Origin: an uncultured Loktanella sp.
GTDB lineage: Bacteria; Pseudomonadota; Alphaproteobacteria; Rhodobacterales; Rhodobacteraceae
Assembly: GCA_913061335.1 (NCBI GenBank)
Contig: CAJXTP010000021.1
Span: 1-21,787 of the forward strand
Reading direction: 5' to 3'
Length of the DNA stretch: 21,787 nucleotides
In this document: positions 6,802 through 13,519 of the stretch, in pieces
Position numbering within the stretch: the first letter of the stretch is position 1
Layout of the letters: each line of letters begins with the position of its first letter
Translations under genes and position numbers: made by a program
Notes under the pieces: generated by a model
Database searches by the model: none
The model's input: the letters and a program-made list of their open reading frames with translations, nothing else
What the model was told of the DNA's origin: nothing

Positions 6802-8826
6802 ATGACCGCTTATCCGCATCTGCTTGCCCCGCTTGATCTTGGGTTCACCACATTAAAGAACCGCGTTTTGATGGGGTCGATGCATACCGGATTGGAAGAA
6901 ACCCGCGACTGGAACCGCGTCGCAGAGTTTTATGCGACCCGTGCCCGTGGTGGTGTTGCCTTGATGGTCACAGGCGGCATGGCCCCCAATGCTGAGGGCG
7001 GTGTGTTCCCGGGTGCCGCTGGTCTGTTTTCCGACGACGACATTGCCAACCATAAGATAGTGACCGACCGCGTGCATGACGCTGGCGGTAAGATAGCGAT
7101 GCAGATTTTGCATGCAGGTCGTTATGCATATTCCCAAGACTGCGTGTCGGCGTCTGGTGTCAAATCCCCGATCTCGCCGTTTGTGCCCAAGGAACTGGAT
7201 GCTGCGGGTATCGAGAAACAGATATCAGATATTGTCACTGCTGCCGTGCGTGCCCGCCAAGCTGGCTATGACGGCGTGGAGGTGATGGGGTCCGAAGGGT
7301 ATTTCTTGAACCAGTTTCTTGTCACCCATGTGAACAAGCGCACGGATGAATGGGGTGGCTCATACGAGAACCGCATGCGTTTGCCCATTGAGGTGGTCAC
7401 CCGCGTCCGCGAGGCTGTGGGTGCCGATTTCATCCTGATCTATCGCTTATCGATGATTGATCTGATCCCGAATGGGTCATCATGGGCCGAGGTTGTGCAA
7501 TTGGCCAAAGCGATTGAAGCCGCTGGTGCCACGATCCTGAACACGGGCATTGGCTGGCACGAGGCCCGCATTCCGACGATCGCCACGTCCGTGCCACGCG
7601 CTGCGTTTTCTTGGGTCACGAAAAAGCTGATGGGCGAGGTCGGTATTCCTGTCATCACCTCGAACCGGATCAATACGCCGCAGGTCGCCGAAGATGTGTT
7701 GTCGGATGGCTGCGCCGATATGGTCAGCATGGCGCGCCCGTTCTTGGCCGACCCTGATTTTGTTGCCAAAGCTGCTGCAGGGCAGGCCGCCCAGATCACC
7801 CCGTGCATCGCATGTAACCAAGCCTGCTTGGACCATACGTTTAGTGGGAAAATGTCGACCTGCCTTGTGAACCCGCGTGCCTGTTTTGAAACCGAGTTGG
7901 TGTTGTCGCCTGCTGGTACGATCAAGACTGTTGCCGTTGTGGGGGCTGGTCCTGCTGGATTATCGACGGCGCTGGCCTTGGCAGAGCGTGGGCATAAGGT
8001 GAGTATTTTTGAAAAAGCGAGGCAGATCGGTGGTCAGCTAAATATGGCCAAGCAGGTTCCGGGCAAAGAAGAGTTCTGGGGCTTAGTCGCATATTACGAA
8101 GCGATGGTGGCGCAGGCGGGCATTGAGCTGCGTCTGGGCGAAGTTGCTGATGTCGATGCTTTGGCCGGATTTGACGAGGTGGTGATTGCGACGGGTGTTA
8201 TTCCGCGTGATCCTGCGATCCCCGGTCAAGATGGCCCCAATGTGCTGTCGTATATAGATGTGTTGCGCGGCAAGCTGCCGGTTGGCAAACGTGTCGCTGT
8301 TATTGGTGCTGGTGGCATTGGTTTTGATGTCGCCGAATTTTTGGTGACTGACGATAGCCCGACGGTGGACCTGGATGCTTGGCTGACCGAATGGGGCGTG
8401 GCTGACCCTCAAGATGTGCGCGGCGGTGTCACGGCTGCTGGTCCCCAGCCAGAGCCGCCTGTGCGTGAAGTGACGTTGCTTCAGCGAAAGGCGCAAAAGC
8501 TGGGCAAAAACCTTGGCAAGACGACAGGCTGGATTCACCGTGCTGCGTTGCAGATGAAAAATGTGAAGATGATCGGTGGCGTGAACTATGAACGCATCGA
8601 CGCGGACGGCCTGCATGTGTCGTATGGTGAGGCCCGTGAAAACCCGACGTTGATCGCGGTGGACACCATTGTTCTTTGCGCTGGGCAAATGTCCGAGCGC
8701 AGCTTGGCCGATGCATTGATTGCGGCGGGTCGGACTTGTCATGTTATTGGCGGTGCTGATGTGGCGTCCGAACTGGATGCCAAGCGTGCGATCGATCAAG
8801 GGACGCGATTGGCGGCTACCTTATAA
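6802..8826 (+). CDS. fadH: NADPH-dependent 2,4-dienoyl-CoA reductase
   Basis: Flavin and iron-sulphur enzyme that reduces 2,4-dienoyl-CoA intermediates in beta-oxidation of unsaturated fatty acids. The 674 residues match E. coli FadH (672) along the length. An N-terminal Old-Yellow-Enzyme-like TIM barrel begins PHLLAPLDLGFTTLKNRVLMGSMHTG. The catalytic Tyr is probably Y167 in MGSEGYFLN and the His H253 in GIGWHEAR. The 4Fe-4S cysteines are C335, C338, C342 and C354. A C-terminal FAD/NADPH domain has GAGPAG at 381-386 and a second GAGGIG motif. AGGAG at 6791-6795 precedes the ATG by 6 nt. Its TAA abuts the stop of the convergent methyltransferase. Strict family members include other OYE-type reductases, but the agreement with FadH is unusually close. 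Confidence 0.95.
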   Translation: MTAYPHLLAPLDLGFTTLKNRVLMGSMHTGLEETRDWNRVAEFYATRARGGVALMVTGGMAPNAEGGVFPGAAGLFSDDDIANHKIVTDRVHDAGGKIAMQILHAGRYAYSQDCVSASGVKSPISPFVPKELDAAGIEKQISDIVTAAVRARQAGYDGVEVMGSEGYFLNQFLVTHVNKRTDEWGGSYENRMRLPIEVVTRVREAVGADFILIYRLSMIDLIPNGSSWAEVVQLAKAIEAAGATILNTGIGWHEARIPTIATSVPRAAFSWVTKKLMGEVGIPVITSNRINTPQVAEDVLSDGCADMVSMARPFLADPDFVAKAAAGQAAQITPCIACNQACLDHTFSGKMSTCLVNPRACFETELVLSPAGTIKTVAVVGAGPAGLSTALALAERGHKVSIFEKARQIGGQLNMAKQVPGKEEFWGLVAYYEAMVAQAGIELRLGEVADVDALAGFDEVVIATGVIPRDPAIPGQDGPNVLSYIDVLRGKLPVGKRVAVIGAGGIGFDVAEFLVTDDSPTVDLDAWLTEWGVADPQDVRGGVTAAGPQPEPPVREVTLLQRKAQKLGKNLGKTTGWIHRAALQMKNVKMIGGVNYERIDADGLHVSYGEARENPTLIAVDTIVLCAGQMSERSLADALIAAGRTCHVIGGADVASELDAKRAIDQGTRLAATL

Positions 8827-8833
8827 GGTAGCC
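8814..8833. repeat. Perfect 20-bp palindrome at the convergent fadH/methyltransferase junction
   Basis: GGCTACCTTATAAGGTAGCC is perfectly self-complementary. Its centre TTATAA holds the two stop codons, TAA of fadH on the plus strand and TAA of the methyltransferase on the minus strand, with no base between them. As RNA it would give a 7-bp hairpin with a 6-nt loop in either transcript. No run of U follows on either side, so it is not a standard Rho-independent terminator. It may act as a shared 3'-end stabiliser or a weak bidirectional terminator. Confidence 0.7.
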
Positions 8834-9339
8834 TGCTTGGCAAAAAGGTATCCTTTGCCGTCTTTGCCAATCGTCCATGTTTGATCAGATGCCGTCAACA
8901 CGTCGCGAAAGGCCTGCATATTTGATGCCTCGTCCGCAATAAGCAGCCAGCCGTTTGGTGTGACATGAGCAATTAGCTTCGTCAGAACGTCGCGCTGGGC
9001 AGTGTTGGGCAACATGTGCAGTGTCCGGTCAATAAGCACCACGTCGAACATCCCGTTAGGTGTATATGTCGTGATGTCGGCCACGTCGCCTGTGATGTTT
9101 AAGTTTTCATCTTTTGCGGCGGCCAGCATATCGCGTACCCCGTGGGCAGACATATCAACGCCGACAACATCGTGCCCCATACGCCCGATGAACAGCGCGT
9201 CGCGACCTTGACCGCACCCAACATCCAAAACCCGCAAATATTGCTGATCGAATGTTTCGAAAAACCCAACAAATGCGGCAGTGGGTAAACCAAGCGCATT
9301 GGGTTGATCTGCGTAAAGTTTGTCATAATCATATGCCAT
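8821..9339 (-). CDS. Class I SAM-dependent methyltransferase
   Basis: A 172-residue cytoplasmic methyltransferase. Motif I is clear (VLDVGCGQGRDALF, residues 37-50), followed by an acidic residue at the end of strand 2 (VVGVDMS, D62). The DVVLIDRTLHMLP segment corresponds to motif IV. The small size and the DYDKLYA start recall TehB-like methyltransferases, but the substrate cannot be read from the sequence. The ATG at 9339 has no Shine-Dalgarno sequence. A TATTAT box at 9352-9347 places the likely transcript start at or next to the ATG, so the mRNA may be leaderless. It is divergent from a LysR gene and shares the dyad between them, which hints at control by that regulator. Confidence 0.85.
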   Translation of the reverse strand: MAYDYDKLYADQPNALGLPTAAFVGFFETFDQQYLRVLDVGCGQGRDALFIGRMGHDVVGVDMSAHGVRDMLAAAKDENLNITGDVADITTYTPNGMFDVVLIDRTLHMLPNTAQRDVLTKLIAHVTPNGWLLIADEASNMQAFRDVLTASDQTWTIGKDGKGYLFAKQATL

Positions 9340-9346
9340 AACTCAT

Positions 9347-9373
9347 ATAATAAGGGGCTTGAGCGGAATGCAA
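9347..9373 (-). promoter_or_regulatory. Candidate promoter of the methyltransferase, possibly giving a leaderless mRNA
   Basis: Reading the minus strand, TTGCAT (9373-9368) and TATTAT (9352-9347) resemble -35 and -10 boxes. The spacer is 15 nt, shorter than ideal. The -10 box ends 7 nt before the ATG at 9339, so initiation would fall at about the start codon. No ribosome binding sequence lies between them. Confidence 0.35.
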
Positions 9374-9417
9374 TCAGCCACTTCACACTTTTTGGTTGTT
9401 TCCGTGCCTTCACCAGT

Positions 9418-9445
9418 CCGCGACAAAACCCCCCTATTGTCGCGG
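9418..9445. promoter_or_regulatory. 28-bp inverted repeat between the methyltransferase and lysR-type genes
   Basis: Arms CCGCGACAA (9418-9426) and TTGTCGCGG (9437-9445) are perfect complements around a 10-bp spacer that contains a run of six C. The centre lies about 86 bp from the LysR-type start and 92 bp from the methyltransferase start, nearly midway. Divergent genes with a shared dyad are the classic arrangement for LysR autoregulation, so an operator is the first reading. A GC-rich RNA hairpin in the leader of either gene is the alternative. Confidence 0.55.
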
Positions 9446-9467
9446 CACCGTCGCATTCGTGCCTGAA

Positions 9468-9497
9468 TTGACGTCCAAACATAGCTCCAACAGATAT
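9468..9497 (+). promoter_or_regulatory. Candidate promoter of the LysR-type gene
   Basis: TTGACG at 9468-9473 is a good -35 box. AGATAT at 9492-9497 is a poor -10 candidate after an 18-bp spacer. The gene's ribosome binding site AGGAG follows at 9508-9512. The pair sits just downstream of the 28-bp dyad, where a bound regulator could contact RNA polymerase. Confidence 0.4.
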
Positions 9498-9517
9498 GAC
9501 TAATCACAGGAGCGAGC

Positions 9518-10426
9518 ATGGACCGCCTCACCGAAATGGAAGCCTTTGCCACTGTTGTGGACCAAGGTGGATTTACCGACGCGGCCAAGAAGATGGGGAT
9601 CTCAAAGTCCGCAGTTTCGAAGCACGTATCGTCCCTTGAGGCCCGCCTTGGTGCGCGGCTTTTGAACCGCACGACACGCCGTGTTAGCCCGACCGAGATT
9701 GGTTTGGCCTATTACGACCGTGCAAGGCGCGTTCTAAATGATGCCGGCGAGGCCGACGCGTTGGTCACATCCATGCAGTCCGCCCCGTCAGGATTGCTGC
9801 GCATATCGGTGGCCACAGATTTCGGGGTGAACCACTTGTCCCCCGTCTTGGGTGACTTTCTAACTGAATTCCCTGACATCACGGTCAATATGGTTTTGAA
9901 CAACCGCTATGTTGAGCTGATCTCTGAAGGGTTCGACATGGCCGTGCGGATTGGTGAGCTGGAAGACAGCACATTGAAAGCCCGCAAGCTGGCTGAAACG
10001 ACCAAACGGATGATCGCAAGCCCTGCATATTTTGAACAATACGGTCGCCCAGAAAAGATCGATGATCTGAACGATCATAAGTTGCTGCATTATTCCAACA
10101 ACTCTAATTCCGCTGTTTGGAAGCTGACCGCGCCTTCGGGTGAAAAGCGGCAGGTTCGCACGGCTGGCTGGCTAACGGTGAACGATGGTCAATCACTGCT
10201 GAACGCTTGTGTTGGCGGCCTCGGTATCGCGTATTTGCCAAGCTTCCTGTATGCGGATGCAATGGCCCAAGGGCTGGTTGAAGTGGCGATCCCTGATCTG
10301 CCTGTCGAGACCCAAGGCATCTATGCAGTGTACCCGCCGGGCCGCTTTACGCAGCCCAAGGTGCGCGCCTTCATCGATTACCTTGTGCATACGCTGGCTG
10401 ACAAAGGCCCCGACGTCTGGACCTAA
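9518..10426 (+). CDS. LysR-family transcriptional regulator
   Basis: A 302-residue DNA-binding regulator. Residues 3-60 form the winged helix-turn-helix (MEAFATVVDQGGFTDAAKKM, then SKSAVSKHVSSLEARLGARL). Residues from about 90 to 298 form the substrate-binding-like effector domain. The TTRRVSPTEIG and DMAVRIGEL segments are typical of the large CrgA/DsdC-like LysR branch. AGGAG at 9508-9512 lies 5 nt before the ATG. It is divergent from the methyltransferase across a 178-bp region with a strong dyad, so it may regulate that gene and itself. The inducer cannot be inferred. Transcription ends at a strong terminator 34 bp after the stop. Confidence 0.95.
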   Translation: MDRLTEMEAFATVVDQGGFTDAAKKMGISKSAVSKHVSSLEARLGARLLNRTTRRVSPTEIGLAYYDRARRVLNDAGEADALVTSMQSAPSGLLRISVATDFGVNHLSPVLGDFLTEFPDITVNMVLNNRYVELISEGFDMAVRIGELEDSTLKARKLAETTKRMIASPAYFEQYGRPEKIDDLNDHKLLHYSNNSNSAVWKLTAPSGEKRQVRTAGWLTVNDGQSLLNACVGGLGIAYLPSFLYADAMAQGLVEVAIPDLPVETQGIYAVYPPGRFTQPKVRAFIDYLVHTLADKGPDVWT

Positions 10427-10459
10427 ACGAATTCCCAACGGTGTAATCCACCTGACTTG

Positions 10460-10493
10460 CGCGGCCCCAATAACTTGGTGGCCGCGTTTTTTT
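10460..10493 (+). terminator. Rho-independent terminator after the LysR-type gene
   Basis: The stem CGCGGCC (10460-10466) pairs with GGCCGCG (10480-10486). Inside it CCAA (10467-10470) and TTGG (10475-10478) extend the helix past one bulged T. Seven T follow at 10487-10493. This is the only textbook terminator in the window. It separates the regulator from the diguanylate cyclase gene 60 nt downstream. Confidence 0.9.
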
Positions 10494-10505
10494 GGCTGCA
10501 TTAAA

Positions 10506-10545
10506 GTGTTTTCAACACCTCGTTTCTAAAGTGAAGAGACGAGGT
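10506..10545 (+). promoter_or_regulatory. Leader hairpin that covers the ribosome binding site of the diguanylate cyclase gene
   Basis: ACCTCGTTTCT (10517-10527) pairs with AGAGACGAGGT (10535-10545) through 11 base pairs, one of them G-U, around a 7-nt loop. The 3' arm contains GAGG (10541-10544), the only Shine-Dalgarno candidate, 8 nt before the TTG start. A smaller stem, GTGTT (10506-10510) with AACAC (10514-10518), overlaps the first two bases of the 5' arm and could compete with it. As DNA the same sequence is a dyad and could be a protein operator. Confidence 0.55.
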
Positions 10546-10552
10546 ACAGCAA

Positions 10553-11299
10553 TTGAACAAAATTTTTAAGCTTCTTGCTCCACAAAGTCTGGTCGGCATT
10601 GCTGCTGTATGCGCCGTAATGCTGTGTCTTATCATGGCAATGAACCTAGGCTTCATACTTGTTGCTGACGGCGTGTTTGTGCGCCCAATATCATTTTACG
10701 GCGTGCAAGCGATCGTCGTTGGCGCCCCATTTGTGTTTGGGTTCACTGCAATTACGACCTATCAGTTACGTCTTCAGCGCCATTTGTCCCTGCTGTCGCG
10801 CAAAGATGGCCTAACAGACCTAAATAACCGACGCACGTTTTTGGAACTTGCGCAAAAGCGACTTGATGGCGGAAACGCGGGCGTTCTTATCTTGTTTGAT
10901 GCGGATCACTTTAAGCGGATCAACGATAAATGGGGGCACGCCGTCGGTGATCGCTGTTTGATTGAAATTTCCCACCGGTTGAAATGGAATTTACGGCCAA
11001 GCGATGTTGCCGGACGAATCGGTGGCGAGGAATTTGCGGTTCTTTTGTCGAACGCGACCCTGCATGAAGCGCGCGTTATTGGGTGGCGGATCGGTCAACC
11101 GATCCCATATCGCGCTGTCGATAATGGCCCGCACTTGTCTGTAACGCTGTCGATGGGGGCCGCTGAAATTGCACCCGGCATTGCGCTAGATACGCATTTG
11201 ATCCGTGCCGACGAGGCGCTTTATCTCGCTAAGTCAAAGGGCCGTGCACGCATGGTGATTTGGGAACCAAGGGATAAATTTGAAGAGAATGCTGCCTAG
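10553..11299 (+). CDS. Membrane-bound GGDEF-domain diguanylate cyclase
   Basis: Predicted to make cyclic di-GMP from two GTP. In 248 residues it has two membrane helices (about 11-38 and 48-70), a short linker, and a GGDEF domain from residue 80. The active-site signature is GGEEF at 157-161. The metal-site Asp is D116 in FDADHFKRIND, and the domain opens with DGLTDLNNRR. An RxxD inhibitory-site motif is present (R148, D151), five residues before GGEEF, so product inhibition is likely. There is no large sensor domain. The start is TTG at 10553 with GAGG 8 nt upstream, and that GAGG lies inside a hairpin. Its TAG overlaps the stop of the convergent OmpA-like gene in CTAG. Confidence 0.9.
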   Translation: MNKIFKLLAPQSLVGIAAVCAVMLCLIMAMNLGFILVADGVFVRPISFYGVQAIVVGAPFVFGFTAITTYQLRLQRHLSLLSRKDGLTDLNNRRTFLELAQKRLDGGNAGVLILFDADHFKRINDKWGHAVGDRCLIEISHRLKWNLRPSDVAGRIGGEEFAVLLSNATLHEARVIGWRIGQPIPYRAVDNGPHLSVTLSMGAAEIAPGIALDTHLIRADEALYLAKSKGRARMVIWEPRDKFEENAA

Positions 11300-12222
11300 T
11301 TGGACTTGGTTATTATCACTTCAACCCGTCGGTTTGCAGTGCGGCCGTCTTGGGTCAAATTTGATGCAACGGGCGCAAGATATCCCATACCTTGCGCGTC
11401 CAGTTGCGACCGGCTGACCCCATAGTCGGCTGCCAATCGTTCCAATACAGACCGTGCCCGCCGTTTGGACAACGCAATATTTCCGTCAAGCGACCCAGAA
11501 GAATCTGTGTGTCCAACAAGTGCCACTTGAAGGTCGGGTTGTGCGGCCAAGAAATCTGCGAGCGCTCGCAGCGTGTCGACGGGTCCTGCGCCCAATTTAG
11601 ACGACCCTGTTTCGAACTCGAGGCCATAAAGCACGGCGCGACCTGTTTGCGTCAGGCCTTCGCCAAAATTGTTGGTTTGCTCGGTCGTCGCGTCGCCGCG
11701 TAATGGCTCGGCATCGGCGGATGCAACCGTTACGGTGGTCGGACCAACGCGGGTGACTTGGACAAATCCAGCCCTTGCGGACCGACTGGCGAGAATGCTG
11801 ATCAATTCAGCACCGTCCGCTTTTCGGGCCGCCAAATATCGAAAGTCGCCCAGATTGACCTGCATCTCGGGTGGCGGCATTACATCAGTTTGGAACCGAA
11901 AATCGAACCCGCCGCAGTCTTGATCCCTGCACTCGTAAACAACGTCGAACCCGTCGTTGCGCAGCTGGTCGCGCAGGGGCCGGATCAATTGCAGTGTCGT
12001 CAAACCTGTGGCTGTGATTGTCCACGCCTGTTGGGAAAACTGCCCTTCCGCAGTTTCATCTGGCAAAACCCCATCGGACCATGGGCCAATGGGCATGGCA
12101 TAGCTGTCGACGGCGCGCGTGATCTCGCGGGTCACTGTCGCGTTACTCGGAAAGCTTAGGTTTTGCCCAAGCGCAGATGTTCCCAATATCGCACAGACGA
12201 TGGCCAGCCCTGTGCGGATCAT
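11296..12222 (-). CDS. Periplasmic/outer-membrane OmpA-domain protein
   Basis: A 308-residue exported protein. A signal peptide covers about residues 1-19 (cleavage probably after ALG, before QNLSF). Residues 20-190 form an unassigned domain with two cysteines, C98 and C103, that could form a disulphide. Residues 196-306 form an OmpA-like peptidoglycan-binding domain (FETGSSKL, LVGHTDSSGS with D240, NRRVEV with R298/R299). It probably anchors to peptidoglycan. The ATG overlaps the stop of the AhpD-like gene as ATGA, making it the last gene of the four-gene minus-strand operon. Its stop overlaps that of the convergent diguanylate cyclase gene. Confidence 0.88.
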   Translation of the reverse strand: MIRTGLAIVCAILGTSALGQNLSFPSNATVTREITRAVDSYAMPIGPWSDGVLPDETAEGQFSQQAWTITATGLTTLQLIRPLRDQLRNDGFDVVYECRDQDCGGFDFRFQTDVMPPPEMQVNLGDFRYLAARKADGAELISILASRSARAGFVQVTRVGPTTVTVASADAEPLRGDATTEQTNNFGEGLTQTGRAVLYGLEFETGSSKLGAGPVDTLRALADFLAAQPDLQVALVGHTDSSGSLDGNIALSKRRARSVLERLAADYGVSRSQLDAQGMGYLAPVASNLTQDGRTANRRVEVIITKSN

Positions 12223-12791
12223 CGTGCCAGCGCGTGATATTCATCGTTGGGGCGCATGTCGGTGGCAGATGCCATGCGGTTGGTCATGTTGTAAAAGCTG
12301 GCGGTTGCAGCGATGTCCCAAATGTCGCGGTCACTAAACCCAACTTGGCGCAATGCGTCACGGTCGGTTTCGGTAATGCTGGCAGAATTTATGGTCATGA
12401 GTTCCGAAAATTGCAGCATGGCGTGTTGGCGTGCGTCCAAATCAGCGACGCGCCAGTTCATCACAAGCGCTTCGCCCAATTTCGGGTCACCCGACAGTTG
12501 CCGCACAGTGGCCCCATGGGCCGTCAGGCAATAAAAGCATTTGTTAATCGACGATACGGTCACGGCGATCATCTCGCGTTCCAGTTTTGACAGCCCAGAG
12601 GCCGCAAACATCACGTCGTTATAAAGCCCCGTGAACGCGTTTAGTTTTTCAATATCAAACGCGTAGGCTTGCAACACGTTGGGGATCATGCCCAGCTTTT
12701 CGGTGCAAATGTCAAAGTACTTTTGCGTGGCATCAGGAAGCGGGTTGACCATTGGCAGGTCAAGGGCGGTTGGTGTTTTTGTCACAGGCAC
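12219..12791 (-). CDS. AhpD-like / carboxymuconolactone decarboxylase-family peroxidase-related protein
   Basis: A 190-residue all-helical protein of the AhpD/CMD superfamily. It carries the redox motif C85-x-x-C88 followed by H92 (CFYCLTAHG), which in AhpD reduces peroxides or disulphides. The upstream acidic residues E71 and E73 fit the proton-relay region. It matches the group annotated as uncharacterised peroxidase-related enzymes. The start is GTG. The GTG at 12791 shares one base with the upstream stop (TAGTG). A second GTG at 12785 would give MTKTPTALDLP, which looks like the usual N-terminus, so the true start may be two codons in. The stop overlaps the OmpA-like ATG. Confidence 0.88.
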   Translation of the reverse strand: MPVTKTPTALDLPMVNPLPDATQKYFDICTEKLGMIPNVLQAYAFDIEKLNAFTGLYNDVMFAASGLSKLEREMIAVTVSSINKCFYCLTAHGATVRQLSGDPKLGEALVMNWRVADLDARQHAMLQFSELMTINSASITETDRDALRQVGFSDRDIWDIAATASFYNMTNRMASATDMRPNDEYHALAR

Positions 12792-13519
12792 TACTCACTG
12801 GTTTTGATACGGTAATGATAGTGTCCCACAACCGACATCCCGAGGGAAGCATAGAGCGCATTTGCGCCAGTATTTGCTTTTGTGGTCAACAGTGACAGGT
12901 GGCTGGCCCCTTGGCTTTGCGCCCAGATGGCGACAGCGCGGCTTAGGTGGCGTCCCAAACCTTGTCGTTGAAACGCAGGGTCAATTTCCAGCGCGTGCAA
13001 CATGGCAATGCCGTCGTGGATCGCCGCATAGACGGTGCCGACGGGCCTGTCGTTCGCTCGCCCCAAAAAGGTACTTTTTGGCCCGAGCGCGCGGTCCATG
13101 ATCGCAATGCGTCTCGGTCCAATGCCGCCCTTGGCCCACACTTCGGTCTGCGCCGCGAGCGGCGGCCATGCGGCAAAGCAGGTTTTATGTGGCGGCCGGT
13201 CTTGGGTCAGGGTCGTGATTGGCGCAATATAAAGGCTGACGGGGTCTTTGATGACGTAACCCGCGCCGTCCAATTGCGCGTCAAAATCATCTTGCCCGTC
13301 TTTGAGCATGAACAATTTCGGTTGGCCCATATCTTGCATGGCTTGTTCGGCCCGCGCGATGTCCTGATCAGTGGCCGTTCCATCCAGTGTCGCCGCACTC
13401 ACCCGACTGCCGCCACCATCACCACGTCGAATGGTGAAAGGGCCGTCAGCCCATTTTTTGGCGGCAGGCCACGTCTGATCGATCACGTCGTAAAGCGTAT
13501 GAATAGCTGGCTGTGTCAT
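12791..13519 (-). CDS. GNAT-family N-acetyltransferase
   Basis: A 242-residue cytoplasmic acetyltransferase. The GNAT domain occupies the C-terminal half. Motif A is visible as the LEIDPAFQRQGLGRHL segment, with the acetyl-CoA pyrophosphate loop RQGLGR at 185-190, followed by a GANALYASLGM motif B region. The N-terminal 110 residues look like a degenerate second acetyltransferase-like domain. The acceptor is unknown. The ATG overlaps the stop of the CinA-like gene (ATGA), and its own stop overlaps the start of the AhpD-like gene, so it is translated inside a coupled operon. Confidence 0.85.
   Translation of the reverse strand: MTQPAIHTLYDVIDQTWPAAKKWADGPFTIRRGDGGGSRVSAATLDGTATDQDIARAEQAMQDMGQPKLFMLKDGQDDFDAQLDGAGYVIKDPVSLYIAPITTLTQDRPPHKTCFAAWPPLAAQTEVWAKGGIGPRRIAIMDRALGPKSTFLGRANDRPVGTVYAAIHDGIAMLHALEIDPAFQRQGLGRHLSRAVAIWAQSQGASHLSLLTTKANTGANALYASLGMSVVGHYHYRIKTSE

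Noticed and set aside
8083..8799. Long minus-strand open frame opposite fadH
   Set aside because: It lies within a well-supported fadH, with no recognisable domain and no start signal.
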